A stretch of 64,000 nucleotides of DNA from Nemania diffusa (taxonomy: Eukaryota > Ascomycota > Sordariomycetes > Xylariales > Xylariaceae), in assembly GCA_038501195.1 (NCBI GenBank), contig JBBPUQ010000005.1:2356001-2420000 (forward strand), read 5' to 3'. The notes under the pieces were generated by a model that saw only the letters and a list, made by a program, of their open reading frames with translations, was not told the origin of the DNA and searched no databases. The translations under genes were made by a program, and so were the position numbers. This document shows positions 12,429-23,318 of this stretch, in pieces. Position 1 is the stretch's first letter. Each line of letters opens with the position of its first letter.

Positions 12429-12907
12429 TTACACCTTGTCGCATTTCCGAACCCTATCAACGCATGCCGCGATGGAGGTATCGCATCAACTAATCACTGG
12501 TGCCTATTTTTAGGATTCCTACGAGTAGATCGCTCAGTGCGCATTGACATAGTTCCCGGAAATGGCAGCGATGGGTTGCTGGGTAGCATCGCGATTTCGT
12601 CCAAGGACTACGCCTACACCGATAACAGAGCCCACAAACTCAGCTACCAAGTCAACCAGCAGCACCTCATCGTCGAGACGTCATCGAGCTGCTTCGCAGA
12701 AATGGCCGGCAACGGTACCGGTTCACGCCGGAGCGGGAGGGGTGCAGATACTGGACCTACGTCGTCATTCGCGATCTCGAAAGGGCTGAGATACTGTCGT
12801 TAGGCGCCGCACACCAAGCCTGGGAGGCCATGTCCCGCTACTACCACGCTCCGTCCGGCTCTAGCGCCGACACGAGTGGTATGAGGGCTGGTAGTTTTTA
12901 TGACTAG
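12429..12907 (+). pseudogene. Frameshifted relic of a DUF7770-like fungal protein
   Basis: Two reading frames together spell one conserved-looking protein. The first (frame of 12474) reads GGIASTNHWCLFLGF, then SVRIDIVPG and SIAISSKDYAYTD, open to about 12675. The second (frame of 12680) continues VIELLRRNGRQRYRF, GCRYWTYVVIRDLERAEI and AWEAMSRYYHA to a TAG at 12905-12907. The block order TNHW ... VRIDI.P ... Y.F..EGCRYW ... DLE resembles fungal proteins I know as DUF7770; that label is from memory and not searched. The switch falls near 12672-12680 and cannot be an intron because the two blocks are nearly adjacent. No start codon is obvious: the first frame is closed by a stop at 12426-12428. 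A sequencing error is the main alternative to a true pseudogene. Confidence 0.6.
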
Positions 12908-13292
12908 TGGGTATAGGCATAATTACAACGCATGGGGTACTGAGCTAATGCGGATAGATCCGCTCAGCCGCTTGATCTTGGTTAGGTATCGCGCGTACGT
13001 ACTATACATATACCTTCCATCTTTACTACTTCAATTATAGTAGGTACCTAAACGAAAGGTTGATCAAAGCGAATTATTAATTCTAGTAACTACTATTTTC
13101 AGTGGCCGTTTTGCTCTCGGAGAATGGTGGTATCATGATTTGCAGTAGGTGATATTACCTTCTAGATATTGTATCTAGTCTAGACTGGATAGATACTAGC
13201 CATTTTGTTGCAGAGTGGAGCTCGTTTTACCTGGTTAGCCTGTTCTACGTAAGCACCTAGTCGGCCGCGGCCATTCGCAGTTCCTAGCCTTC

Positions 13293-13329
13293 TAACCTAC
13301 CTAGGTAGGTAGGTAGACTAGGTAGCTAG
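13293..13329. repeat. TACCTA/TAGGTA repeat patch
   Basis: Short tandem and palindromic run of CCTA and GGTA units (CCTACCTAGGTAGGTAGGTAG). The same tetramer family recurs at about 235-690, 25644-26015, 34250-34300, 41570-41660, 43770-43860, 44595-44700 and 58755-58945. Confidence 0.7.
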
Positions 13330-13537
13330 ACATATCTCCGTCTTCTTTAGCATGAGCGAACAAAACATTCCCTTCTACCGAAGGAGAGCTAGCAGATCCT
13401 ACAGCTTCTAAATTTAGAATATAAAGGGTAGCATTTGTACTCCATAATGGAGTTGTTGAATGGCAACTGAAATCTCGCCCAAACGCGACGAACGCTTATC
13501 TTAGCTAATACGATTTTAGCTTATCCGCATTAGCAAA

Positions 13538-13724
13538 TCCCTTTCAGTGCTGTTTCGGCACAGTGACTTTAAAAGTGGAATAACGGGGCCGATCTCAAGG
13601 ATGCATATACCCAATAAGAGTATAAATTATGCTCGGATAATAGTTTTATTGGGTGTAAACTCATCTAGATCGGCCCCGTTATTCCACTTTTAAAGTCACT
13701 GTGTCAAAACAGCACTCAAAGGGA
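13538..13724. mobile_element. MITE-like element: 58-bp near-perfect terminal inverted repeats
   Basis: The left arm (13538-13595) and the reverse complement of the right arm (13667-13724) are both 58 bp and differ at only about four positions; both contain GTGACTTTAAAAGTGGAATA. The ~71-bp centre has a second, nested inverted repeat (ACCCAATAA ... TTATTGGGT). There is no ORF inside, so it would be a non-autonomous element or a hairpin-forming locus. Target-site duplications are not clear. It lies about 160 bp beyond the 3' end of the ankyrin gene. Confidence 0.6.
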
Positions 13725-13885
13725 TAAGAGAGAAAACCTCCGGCCAAACGAGCGCAAAAGTCTTCCAAGCCTACCATAAAGTTGTGTTGTTCTATCCCTT
13801 CGTCCTCGGGCCACACAGAACTGTTATTGCATCATTCGAGTGTAAAACTATAAGCAGTAACATCTTTCAACAACCCAAGTTTTAA

Positions 13886-15894
13886 TCACCGGTTGTCCGA
13901 GTTGTCCGAACCATCCACAATCTGTCCTTTTTCAATATCCAAACATCCCTTCTTCGCCAAGTGCTTACTCTTATAGTCCTCTTCCGCAATGTGTACCAGC
14001 CGCACCGTGCTTTTCATAAAGTCACCAAATGCTCCCAGTAGCTTCTCATCCGCGTCATGGCGGGATCTGATTGGGTGCTCAAAGTCGCCCTCGCTATACG
14101 CTTTGTCATATTCCAGGCGAAAATGATCTGTTCTTTTGAGTATATCAATCGTCCGTAAGTCCGCATACTGAGCTACGACACGTAGAAGGTTGGGAGCACT
14201 GAGATATGGACACGCGCTGTACTCGCTCCATTGCTCTAAAAGCATCTCCAAGACGTCATAGCTGTTATTGATAATGGCAGTGGTTAAGGGAGTCTGCCCG
14301 TCACTAGCGACAGCATTGATATCTGCGCCGTGCTCCAACATGATGTAGGCAAAATCCGCTTTGTTCTTGCGGGCTGCGTGGATTAGTGGTGTGCGGAGAT
14401 CTACGCCTGTAGCATTTGGATCGGCGCCGTACTGGAGAAGAAGCTCGATTACGGCCGGGTCGTCCGCGTTGCGGGCCGCACAGTTAAGAGGGGTGCCGAT
14501 CTTGACACCCGGAGGCAGCCTAGGGTCTGTCCTCGCATGAGCATCTAACAATAGGCGTGTGCATACAGCATGGCTGCGATCGGCGGAGTAGGTTACAGGA
14601 CCGGATAGCTGGACATCCAGAATGTTCGGGTTCGCGCCATATGACAGGAGCAACGCAACATGCTCTTCATTGCCACGAGCCGCGGCCCACTAGATTATTG
14701 GTGTTAGTTATCGCTATTTCGGCGTGGCAGGTGAGTGTTTCAAAATCGGAAGAAGCTCCTCAAACGTGGATTTGACCCAAAAGAGGATCTTTTGTCACAT
14801 AATTTGCCTAGGTATGATGAAAATAACCATAATTACTTACAGATATTGCGCTTCGGCCCAGGGCGTCTTGTTTGTCAATATCCTCTAGGTGCTCCTGCAG
14901 CTCTGTTTCTAGATCTTTGCTTGATAGTCCTGTCACAATCCTATGTAGAGTTGTGAATTCTTGCTCGTCTGCCCAATCACTCCCGCCCGATAGGGGCATT
15001 AGGGCATCCGACACTGCTTTGCTTACGCCTTGCAGGAGAAGATCGTTTGCCTTAGTGCGAGGGCTCAAATCAGTTGTCGCCTTGGGCCTGTGCCGGTTAG
15101 TATCTACACGTACTCTGACTTATGTGCGACTAGAGTAAGTCAGGGGCCCGTTACGACATAATACAGTACCTATAATCAGGATCGGCGCCTTGTAAGGCCA
15201 GGAACCGAACAGTTTCAAACTGATTCGCATATAATGCCCACTGCTCTCGAGTCAGATCAGATTCTATGCACTGAGTAGTGATAGCGGAACGATCATCGAT
15301 TGGTGTTGAAATAGTATGAATATTGTCGAAACTACTTACACGAAGCAGGGAGTAGCCCCGTGTATCACTGACATCACGAGGCGATGCTGCTCCCTTCCTG
15401 AAGAGCTTCTTGAGACCTTCAATGTTTCCCCCGACTGCATAGTTAACACAAGCTGCCGAGTCAGGGACGCGCCGTAGGGTTTTGAGCTCGAATTGGGGAC
15501 CAACGTTCGCTTGATACGAAAGATTGAATTGAACAATCATAGACCAAAACAACCCCATAGGAAACCAGTACTCGGCTGTGATCTCTGGTTTCTGTATAGC
15601 TTCACAGGATGGAACATTGCATACATGACTCGACACGGAAAGGCCGCTGTAACCCAGGAAGAGCTGGCCAGCGACTCGGTTGAGAAGGCCGCCGGGGGTT
15701 TTGACCCTCCGGATAGAATGGCACGCACACCGACACTGGCCCCTAACACAGTGTGATACTCTAGCAGTCACCTGCACAGCTAGAGATTCGCCTTGTTGAA
15801 ATGCGACTCTCGGAGAGGTACTCGGGCGCCCGCCAGTGTCATAGAAGGCCGACAGGACACCTTCGGCGCGGCGGTTTGGTGCTACTTCAAGCAT
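13886..15894 (-). CDS. Ankyrin-repeat protein with N-terminal Cys/His-rich motif
   Basis: Predicted 558 aa. Exons in transcription order: 15894-15340, 15240-15170, 15087-14841, 14689-13886; introns 99, 82 and 151 bp, with frame kept at each. The joins produce ankyrin text such as GYSLLRWALYANQFETVRFLALQGADPDY and DALGRSAISWAAARGNEEHVALLLSYGANP. The N-terminal part has C49-x4-C54-x-C56-x-C58-H59, then YWFPMGLFW and an LKKLFRKGAASPRDVS block, a layout I associate with a large family of fungal ankyrin proteins of unknown function. Clear ankyrin repeats run from about residue 295 to 430 (GANPNILD, GADPNATG, GADINAVA). The C-terminal ~110 residues are acidic and helical-looking. The start at 15894 is the first ATG in frame; upstream exons are possible, since relatives often carry an extra N-terminal domain. 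Exact exon borders are inferred. Confidence 0.75.
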
Positions 15895-16727
15895 CTTCTC
15901 TTTGACTCAAACGATGGTGTCGTGTAAAAATTCGGCACGCTTTCGGGTTGAAGCCTCGAATTCCTAAAAACTCTACTATTCTATTTTGGATTGTGAGATA
16001 GAAGACGTATGCGTATCTCGAGGAAATGGAAAATGACTTATATGTCTCGATTCTGGTCCCTGTTTGCCACATTAGCAATTATGATGAATCATATATTTCT
16101 ACAGCCTCAATCTGAGACCCCCATCAGCTCCGCGAATATCTCAACGGCGACCTCTCTGTTGCCTCTTTTGAGTCTATGCATAAATGCTTGACCTTCTGAG
16201 TGATTGGGATTAGGTATTTCTGTAGCGTCTCATTGCAGATTCTCTACACACAGGGTGGCCTCTTAAGAAACTGATAGAGAGCCATGCAACAGGTCTTCCC
16301 TCAGTTGTACCCGGTATGACGCATCACCACTTGTACCTTATGTAGGGATATAACGCGCCCCGCAGTTGACTCCCGTGAGCGAATGATTCCTAGGACTCTT
16401 TCAGTCATGAGGCATGGTGCGTGATTATCGGATTTCTCTGGTTTTACCCTAGTAGTACATACTAGCGTCACAGTCGCAAACACATTACCTACTGAGGCTA
16501 TGTAGAGTAAGTTAGTCACCCTAGACTAGTCTCCTACAGCACTTTATCAATAAAGAGTGTACAGCTTCAAGGAATACATGTGACCTAGGATGTGGCACAT
16601 GTGAACAACCAGAATCCTGTCTAATTTAACACATTTATTAGTCTTACAAGGTTATTATTTATCTTAGAGAAACGCGTGGTATCCCACTCTTTCTTTACGG
16701 CCCTGAGACAGCAGCGAAGTTCTTACC
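15895..16727. promoter_or_regulatory. Shared divergent upstream region of the two ankyrin genes
   Basis: The 833 bp between the minus-strand ankyrin gene and the plus-strand SPX-ankyrin-GDPD gene must contain both promoters. I see no CACGTG (the usual Pho4/NUC-1-type site) here. Two short open frames (15887-16078 minus, 16301-16519 minus) have no recognisable features, although the first could be a missed 5' exon of the ankyrin gene. Confidence 0.5.
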
Positions 16728-19700
16728 ATGAAATTCGGTCGAAATTTTATCTGGAACCAAATCCCCAGATGGGCAGCGTTCTACGTCAATTATGACGAGT
16801 GGAAATTCCTTGCGAAGACTGCGAAATTCAAGGGTAGGTTTTCCTTCATTATGCTAATTGCAAGTGGAATATTCTCGTTGCTTACAAGGCATCTATAGAG
16901 CTTAAGGAGGCAGTAGCTCGCGATTCTCTAGTGGTAGAGAACTTTGTGGGCGATAAGAACAAAGCTGTTGCACAGCATCTACTCATCTTAAATCTCGAAT
17001 ACGGCATAACACTAGAGTCGTGTCAACTAGAGGCTCTCCATCATGTGTTGACATACGAGAAGGACGATATTACAGGTACCCTAATGGACATTTGCTCCCT
17101 ACTTATATGCTTGGGTGACTATATAAGTGTCACAAAACGAGCTGTAGAACGAATCAAAACTAAAACTATTGATGCACTCTACGAGGTGGAAAAACTTGGA
17201 GAAATCCTCGAAGTTGCGACTGCGCAATGGGTAAAGGACCTACAGGGCATCAACACCATATTGCAGACGCTCCATCGCTCTAATCAGTCGTCCAATAAAC
17301 GCAGCACTTCCTTGTTATTGTCAAACCTTGGTTCCGGTGGGCCCATACGAATTTTAGAGGATGCCTCAAAAGCTTTGCAACGAGACTCTGCTGACTGCTT
17401 GGAGAAGTGTTTGCAGGATGAAGCACTCAAAGCTACCACGCCTGGCAGCCAAGCTGTCTTTCTTCTGCTCGCGAAGATTGGCATTCTATGCTCATCTTAT
17501 AAATGCCTCCCATTATTAGTATCCATATTAGGCACCAACCACGATCACAGTCAGTTTTCTTCTCAAAATCCACTACGTCTTCACATACTGCATACTGCAC
17601 GGCTCGGAAAGAAGAACACTGCAAACCAAGATGCTTATCAGGGTGTTCGATTATTACTCGATAATTTGCCGTCAACACGTTGGTCTGATATGTTGTTATG
17701 TCTGGATTCTCTGGGCCGCCTTCCTCTGCATTATGCGGCTCAATATGGCATGCCTGCTGCATGCAGCGAGATAATCGAGCGCTTAGGATCAGTTGTAGAA
17801 TCTCCAACAAAGGGTGATCTCCCGATATTCCTCGTATCGGATCAGTTAGGAGAGACACCGCTATCAATTGCTATCACTCATGGACATGCTGAAATCCTCA
17901 AACTATTCCTACATCAGCTACGGTCCTCCGAAGGACAACCTTTACCGCCTAGTATAAAAATATTCGAGGGTATGTTCCACGACGTGGTTTCCTTAGCTAT
18001 ACGATCACAACGCACAAATATCACAGAGATCCTCATGGACTGGGAGCCTCAATTTCTCACTCTAGGATCAAAGATACATGAGTTACTATATCTGGCATGT
18101 CAATACGGCCAAGCGTCAATCGTGGGAAGGTTGTCAACTTACACTAGTGACATCAATGTTGGAGAGAAGCCAACGGGTAGAACACCATTAATGGTAGCCT
18201 CAATCTACGAACATACAGATGTTGTGCGGATCTTGTTGGCACATTCAAGTTGTGATATCGGTGTTCGGGACCACAGTGGTTGGACGGCGATAGACCATGC
18301 GGCATTCAGAGGCACACCAGACCTAGTCAAGATATTACAGGGCCAACAGCCTAGGTCCTATCCCCCTCCGGGGCATATACAATATAGGAATCCAGCCCCA
18401 AAAATCCGAAACCATGCCTCTATGGCCAAAGAGCTTGATGGACAGACAGAGGATCGCAGTCATATATTTATGAACCTAGGTCATTTTGATATGGAAAAGG
18501 CCTCGCGGATCCTTCAAATAGACCCCTTCCGGCAACTTCTCGCTCCTATGCAGGTTCCCGACAGCAGCCTGACTCTAGAGATATCTGCAATCAATTGCGA
18601 TGCTGACAGGCCTTATTTGGTATCATTCCCGGTCCTCGAAGACCTTTGTAATGATCCCTTCTACTTCACTACGAAAGACCCCAACACAGCCAAATTACTA
18701 TTCAAAGTCTACAGTTCCGTGTTGGAAAAGGATACTCGATCAAAAAAAATGTCCCCAATCGGCTCAGCCGTAGTCTCTCTTAGAGACCTTCGCCAAGGAC
18801 TCGGCCTATCTTTAGAAAGTCTTGAGAGGGACCATACAGTTTCTTTAATCTCATCGGACGCTTTTGGCAACGAGTACATTGGGAGCTTAACTTTCACATT
18901 CGTGATATCAAATCCATTTATGTTTCAAGGACAACCTCCAGCGCCCCCCAAAATGGAACTTAAGCGGGATACTTCACCCTTGGTTGCTGGGCACCGCGGT
19001 AAGTGACCTCGGCAACTCTTGATTTGCCAGTGAGCTAAATAAGACTAGGTCTGGGTCAAAATAATGCAAACCAGGACCGTTTACAATTAGGAGAGAATAC
19101 TATAGATGTAAGCAGTGCTCTTACCTAATTGAATTCATTACATGTGATTTCAGTATTAGCTCACCTACATAGTCGTTCTTTGCAGCTCGCGATCTCAGGG
19201 CAGATATTCTTGAGGTACTACCTTTTTCATCCCTTTTGTTCAGATCCGCTACTAGAAGACGAGCTGATCAGAACTATAGTTTGGTATGCTATAAATATAA
19301 TATGCTTATTTATGTATGCGTAAACATTTATGCTTATATATCTCAGACGTGCAGGTAACAAGGGACTTAAAACCGGTAATATATCATGACTTTCTGGTCA
19401 GTGAAACTGGGACAGATGCTCCAATGCACACCCTCACATATGAGCAGGTAAGTAAAACTACACGAAATAACCCCCCTGCCTAACACGTATATTCAAACCG
19501 CACAATATAGTTCATGGTGCCAAGTACAATGCAAGATAGACCGACCCGCTCTCCTGGGAGATTGGACTCGCTATTGCGTACAGCCGATCCGAAGATAATA
19601 CAAAGACCACGATCAAGCTCACAAGGCGCGCTACGTCCAGATAATATCGACGTAATAGCGAGGCTTATGTCTACTTTCAACGTCCAGCAGTTCGGTTTCA

Positions 19701-20565
19701 AAGGAAATATTGCGGGTGAATGCATCCATGCACCATTCACAACACTCCAACAATTGCTTGTGCAAATAGACGCATCAGTCTGTTTCGATATTGAACTCAG
19801 TATGACACAAGAATTTAGGAATGCTTGCGGGTCTTGTTTAATATTGCTGACACGCCCTACTAGAATATCCTATGCTTTTCGAGGCTCGTGATTTCAACAT
19901 GGACACGTTTGCGATGGAATTGAACCTTTATCTCGACACGATCCTAGAAATTGTATACAAGTATGGTGGAAAAAGGCCGATGTTTTTCACTTCGTTCAGC
20001 CCAGAACTCTGCATGCTATTGACAACCAAACAGCAATTATATCCAGTGATGTTTCTCACCGAATCTGGTTATATCCCGACACGAGACATTCGAGCCATAT
20101 CTTTCCAAGAAGCAGTGAGGTTCGCAAAAAAGTGGAATCTTGAGGGAGTTGTGATACGCTCACAACCGATTATGGCATCTCCAATGCTAATTGATCTTGT
20201 AAAGAGCCAGGGGTTAGTCTGTGCTTCATGGGGAGACCTGAATGACGACCCCGAGTGTGCAAAGGTGCTAACACATATCTTGCTCCTTCTATCGCCTTTC
20301 TTTGCTATTTCTTCGCAGACTTCCTTTATAATATAGATGACTAACTTTCTACGCATAGATACAAGCAGATTCTCACCTAGATGTTATCATAACAAATAAG
20401 GTGGGTGAAGTTGTCAAAGTTCTAGGTCATCGAAAAGATACACCGGCGGGTTCGGTTCAGCGAGAGAGACGGGTGGAATATTCTGATCTGAAGCCGCACT
20501 ACATTCATTCTGTTACTAAAATTTCGTTGGAAGACTCAAACAAAGTTGAAAACGGACCTTGGTAG
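16728..20565 (+). CDS. SPX-ankyrin-C2-GDPD protein (NUC-2/Pho81/Gde1 family glycerophosphodiesterase)
   Basis: Predicted 1102 aa. Nine exons: 16728-16833, 16899-18998, 19049-19107, 19173-19214, 19280-19283, 19347-19447, 19511-19799, 19864-20264, 20359-20565. Domains: short N-terminal SPX (MKFGRNFIWNQIPRW..., about 1-150), ankyrin repeats (about 250-520), a C2-like region (about 590-710) and a C-terminal GDPD barrel. GDPD signature residues are all there: H734-R735-G736, E751-N752-T753, E769-F770-D771 and H784-D785, suggesting an active enzyme releasing glycerol-3-phosphate from glycerophosphodiesters, as Gde1 does. The E-F-D motif requires a 4-nt exon. Intron 8 has a weak GTGCTA donor. The SPX helix that is usually YxxYKxLKK reads YVNYDEWKFLAK, so phosphate/inositol-polyphosphate sensing may be lost. 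Codon use is A/T-richer than in the housekeeping genes, suggesting an accessory paralogue rather than the core phosphate regulator. Confidence 0.88.
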
Positions 20566-22048
20566 ATAGGAGCCTCGTGTAAAGAGGCTAGGATACACGA
20601 ACTAACCCTGAGGCGGGGTGAGTGGTCTAACGACTTCTGGCTATAGAGCCTATCTACATAGTCCCTTTATCAAAGGTCGAGTTTTTTTCGTTGATTTGTT
20701 ATATAATAGATACACTCCTTGTTATATCGCACTCTGAGGATCAGATAGGTCATCTGCCCTTTTTTCACCAATAAGTAATCTCCTATAAAATTATCCTATC
20801 TTCCTAAGCTATTTTACCGAAGGTTCTGCAAAGAGCTATCGGAATAGGGCGGTCCATAGGTGTTCCAAGAAGGTTGTCGGAACAGGTAGCTGTAGAGGTG
20901 GAATGGTATTAGCCAACGATGTTTTAAACATATTAACAAGTATAAGTATAGAGTTTTAAAAAGGTACATTATTGTGGTTTCATATTAAAAGAACAATTAC
21001 GTTTTCAGTAGTATATACCACGTTTCTCATGTGCTAGGTTTCCTAGCCTGGTGTCACGGAACGGAACTGCAACGCTAAAGCACGACACTACCAAAAGTAG
21101 AACGTTGTCAAGGTGGGAACCTCGACTGTTTGCATATCTTATATATGAAACCGTGACACCTGCCTATTCGCCGAGGATACCAGCCAAGGGTACGACGCAG
21201 TTTATTGCATACTTATATAGGATTATAGCCTACCTAAGGTAGGCCAGGGCCCTGTTTTCTCTTCTGGCCAAGTTATCAACTTCTGGTTGCCTGTTTACAG
21301 CCCACGTACCTATACGCTTCTATTGGTTGCCTTTACACATGTGAAGCGCTATTGCACCTAGTTAGGTTTACTATATGATCCAGTCAAGTCCGGTCCCATG
21401 TATAGAAAGTTAGGTTTCCTACTAAAATATGTAGTGAGACTACAGCCAAGTGTGTATAATTAATCTTTACAGCCCTCGGGGTGCTAGTCTAGTAAAGAGG
21501 GTTCACCATGGGTAAGTCTATGTCAGATAGTTGCACCTTTATCGACTTCGTACGAAAAGGAAAACGCATAAAAAAAATGCCACGAAGGAGACGTCGGAGA
21601 GCAATTCTTGAGGCTTGACTAATCAGCTATAGTGTAATATGTTATTTAGTGGACTCATCGCCATTTGGTTATAGACGTCTTCAAACTGTGCATGGAGAAT
21701 TGACTCTAAATCGAAATGGATTCTGATTTAGAAGATGCTGTGCTACCTAGTGTATGGTTCGCGTGTAGGAACAAAATTGAATGCTTCGCTTTAGTAACCT
21801 TATTTATGTGAACGACTCGTGGACTCAGTAACATCAGGGGACCGAACGATGATCGCTGATAGTGACGTAGCTATCATAGCAGTCCCAAATCCACCAGCCC
21901 AGACATTCCCGTGCTTATCTAGATCCTTCTCTCCCTCCCGTGTATTCTCTAAGCCTCTCCGCAAGCCTGCTAATTCTCAAGGGGACACAAGTCTCATCAT
22001 TGCACCCATGTCGACGCCCCATGGAATACAAACGCTTCACAGGCGCTC
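20566..22048. other. Intergenic, A/T-rich
   Basis: No gene seen. It includes the short LTR-like candidate at 21052-21158 (listed separately). Scattered short frames on both strands show nothing recognisable. Confidence 0.5.
21052..21158. mobile_element. Candidate solo-LTR-like fragment (TGTCACGG ... CCGTGACA)
   Basis: A 107-bp segment begins TGTCACGG and ends CCGTGACA, an 8-bp inverted terminal repeat with TG...CA ends as in LTRs. It is flanked by CCTGG on the left and CCTGC on the right, four of five bases matching, like a diverged 5-bp target-site duplication. A TATATAT box lies near the right end. It is short for a fungal LTR and there is no second copy in the window, so it could be chance. 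Confidence 0.28.
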
Positions 22049-22330
22049 TTAGTGGCAAGGGTTAGTTCCGTCATCGAGTAAATAGGGGCAATCGTATTCG
22101 CCATCTTTAGTAAGGGAAGCAGTTGGGTGTACGGGTTGGACCTTGATTTCGATTTCGGGAACATCGTGACACTGTCCTTGTCGTCGCAGGCGCGGCATTC
22201 TGTCCACTGTAACATGCTCTATTATGGGTAAATCGAACATTGTGGCTTGTACTCCCTTCTCGCATCGGATAAGCTTGTAGGCGCGGATATTGTCATGCTC
22301 GCTGCAAACAAAGAGCGTTACTCTACACAT
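22049..22330 (-). CDS. Small Cys-containing hypothetical protein
   Basis: A 93-aa frame starting ATG at 22330 with A at -3, beginning MCRVTLFVCSEHDNIRAYKL and ending DCPYLLDDGTNPCH. It has six cysteines and several His residues spread along its length, which could support metal binding or a small folded domain. The composition is balanced, unlike the random frames around it, and it resembles the small fungal proteins that begin Met-Cys with a Cys/His start. No signal peptide is seen. It stands alone in a gene-poor stretch with no neighbour to suggest a function. I do not recognise a named family, and an upstream exon is possible. Confidence 0.42.
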   Translation of the reverse strand: MCRVTLFVCSEHDNIRAYKLIRCEKGVQATMFDLPIIEHVTVDRMPRLRRQGQCHDVPEIEIKVQPVHPTASLTKDGEYDCPYLLDDGTNPCH

Positions 22331-23318
22331 CTTGACTAAGCCCAACGCATTGTCAGCATAGGCATAGAGTAAGTGAGGGGTTCTCGAGGAAATACCTACA
22401 CTGTGGTTTTCGGTTGTTGCTGGGATGGTTTCGGCGGAAGAAGGTAGTAATAAAGATGATTAAGAGAGTTGTTGGTGACGATAAACGTGAAGTGTGCTGC
22501 CTGGCTACTAAGATAGAAGAAAAGTATTCAAAGCGCTAGGTCTAGGGAGAATATATAGATAAATAGTTAATTGATGGCAGTCATTGCGATGTTTGCGCAT
22601 CCATCATAACTGATCAGGTGCATGAAGCATAGACCACGGTTGTACGTCGATGCCAAGAAGAGTTTCAAACGACAAGTAGTTCTAGTGTACCACAAATTTG
22701 ATGCCGTGTGTAAGGTGCTGGTGTAATCACTAGAGATCGTTTGTTGAGATGGAGGTGACGCCGCAAATATGCTCAAATCTAACACCCATGATTGAATCAC
22801 CTGTCAACTCTAACACACTTACCATCAAATACTCGCATTACTACAACTACAGCGAGTCGTCAAAAGAGGGTTGACCAATGTTTGCTTGCTGCTTGCAGTA
22901 TTGTGATTCTTTGACAACATTTGAAGTTCGGTATAGCAAACAGTACGGAGATCACATCTATAACGTAACTTCATATTTCTAATCTAATCAGACTATTAAT
23001 GCTTGCTAATCTAACAAAGAAGAACGAGAGAACGAGAAAGCTACATACACGCTCGATGAATCTTTTCCCCTCTCTTTTGGACTTGCGATTCCTTGAATCG
23101 AAAACCTTGTATTTGTGAGATAGTGCGTAGAAAATGGCTAGTTGGGCTGCTCTAATTACTTAAACGACTCTTATTCTTGCTCTATTTCGATCCATTAGAA
23201 AGTCATTGTAGATAGCTTGCGGTCCCTCGGGTAATCCAGGGTATTTCCCAATCAATCTAATGTAAGTAGAGCTAGTGATGCAGTTGTCCATCAATCAGCA
23301 TCAAGTTGCGTCTTATCA
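22331..23318. other. Intergenic between the small ORF and the tRNA pair
   Basis: No gene supportable. Low-complexity A/T-rich sequence. Confidence 0.5.

Larger units (their letters stand above)
12908..13885. other. Intergenic region carrying a TAGGTA patch and a long inverted repeat
   Basis: No gene is seen. The stretch holds a TACCTA/TAGGTA patch (13293-13329) and the 187-bp inverted-repeat element (13538-13724), both listed separately, followed by the 3' flank of the minus-strand ankyrin gene. Confidence 0.5.
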
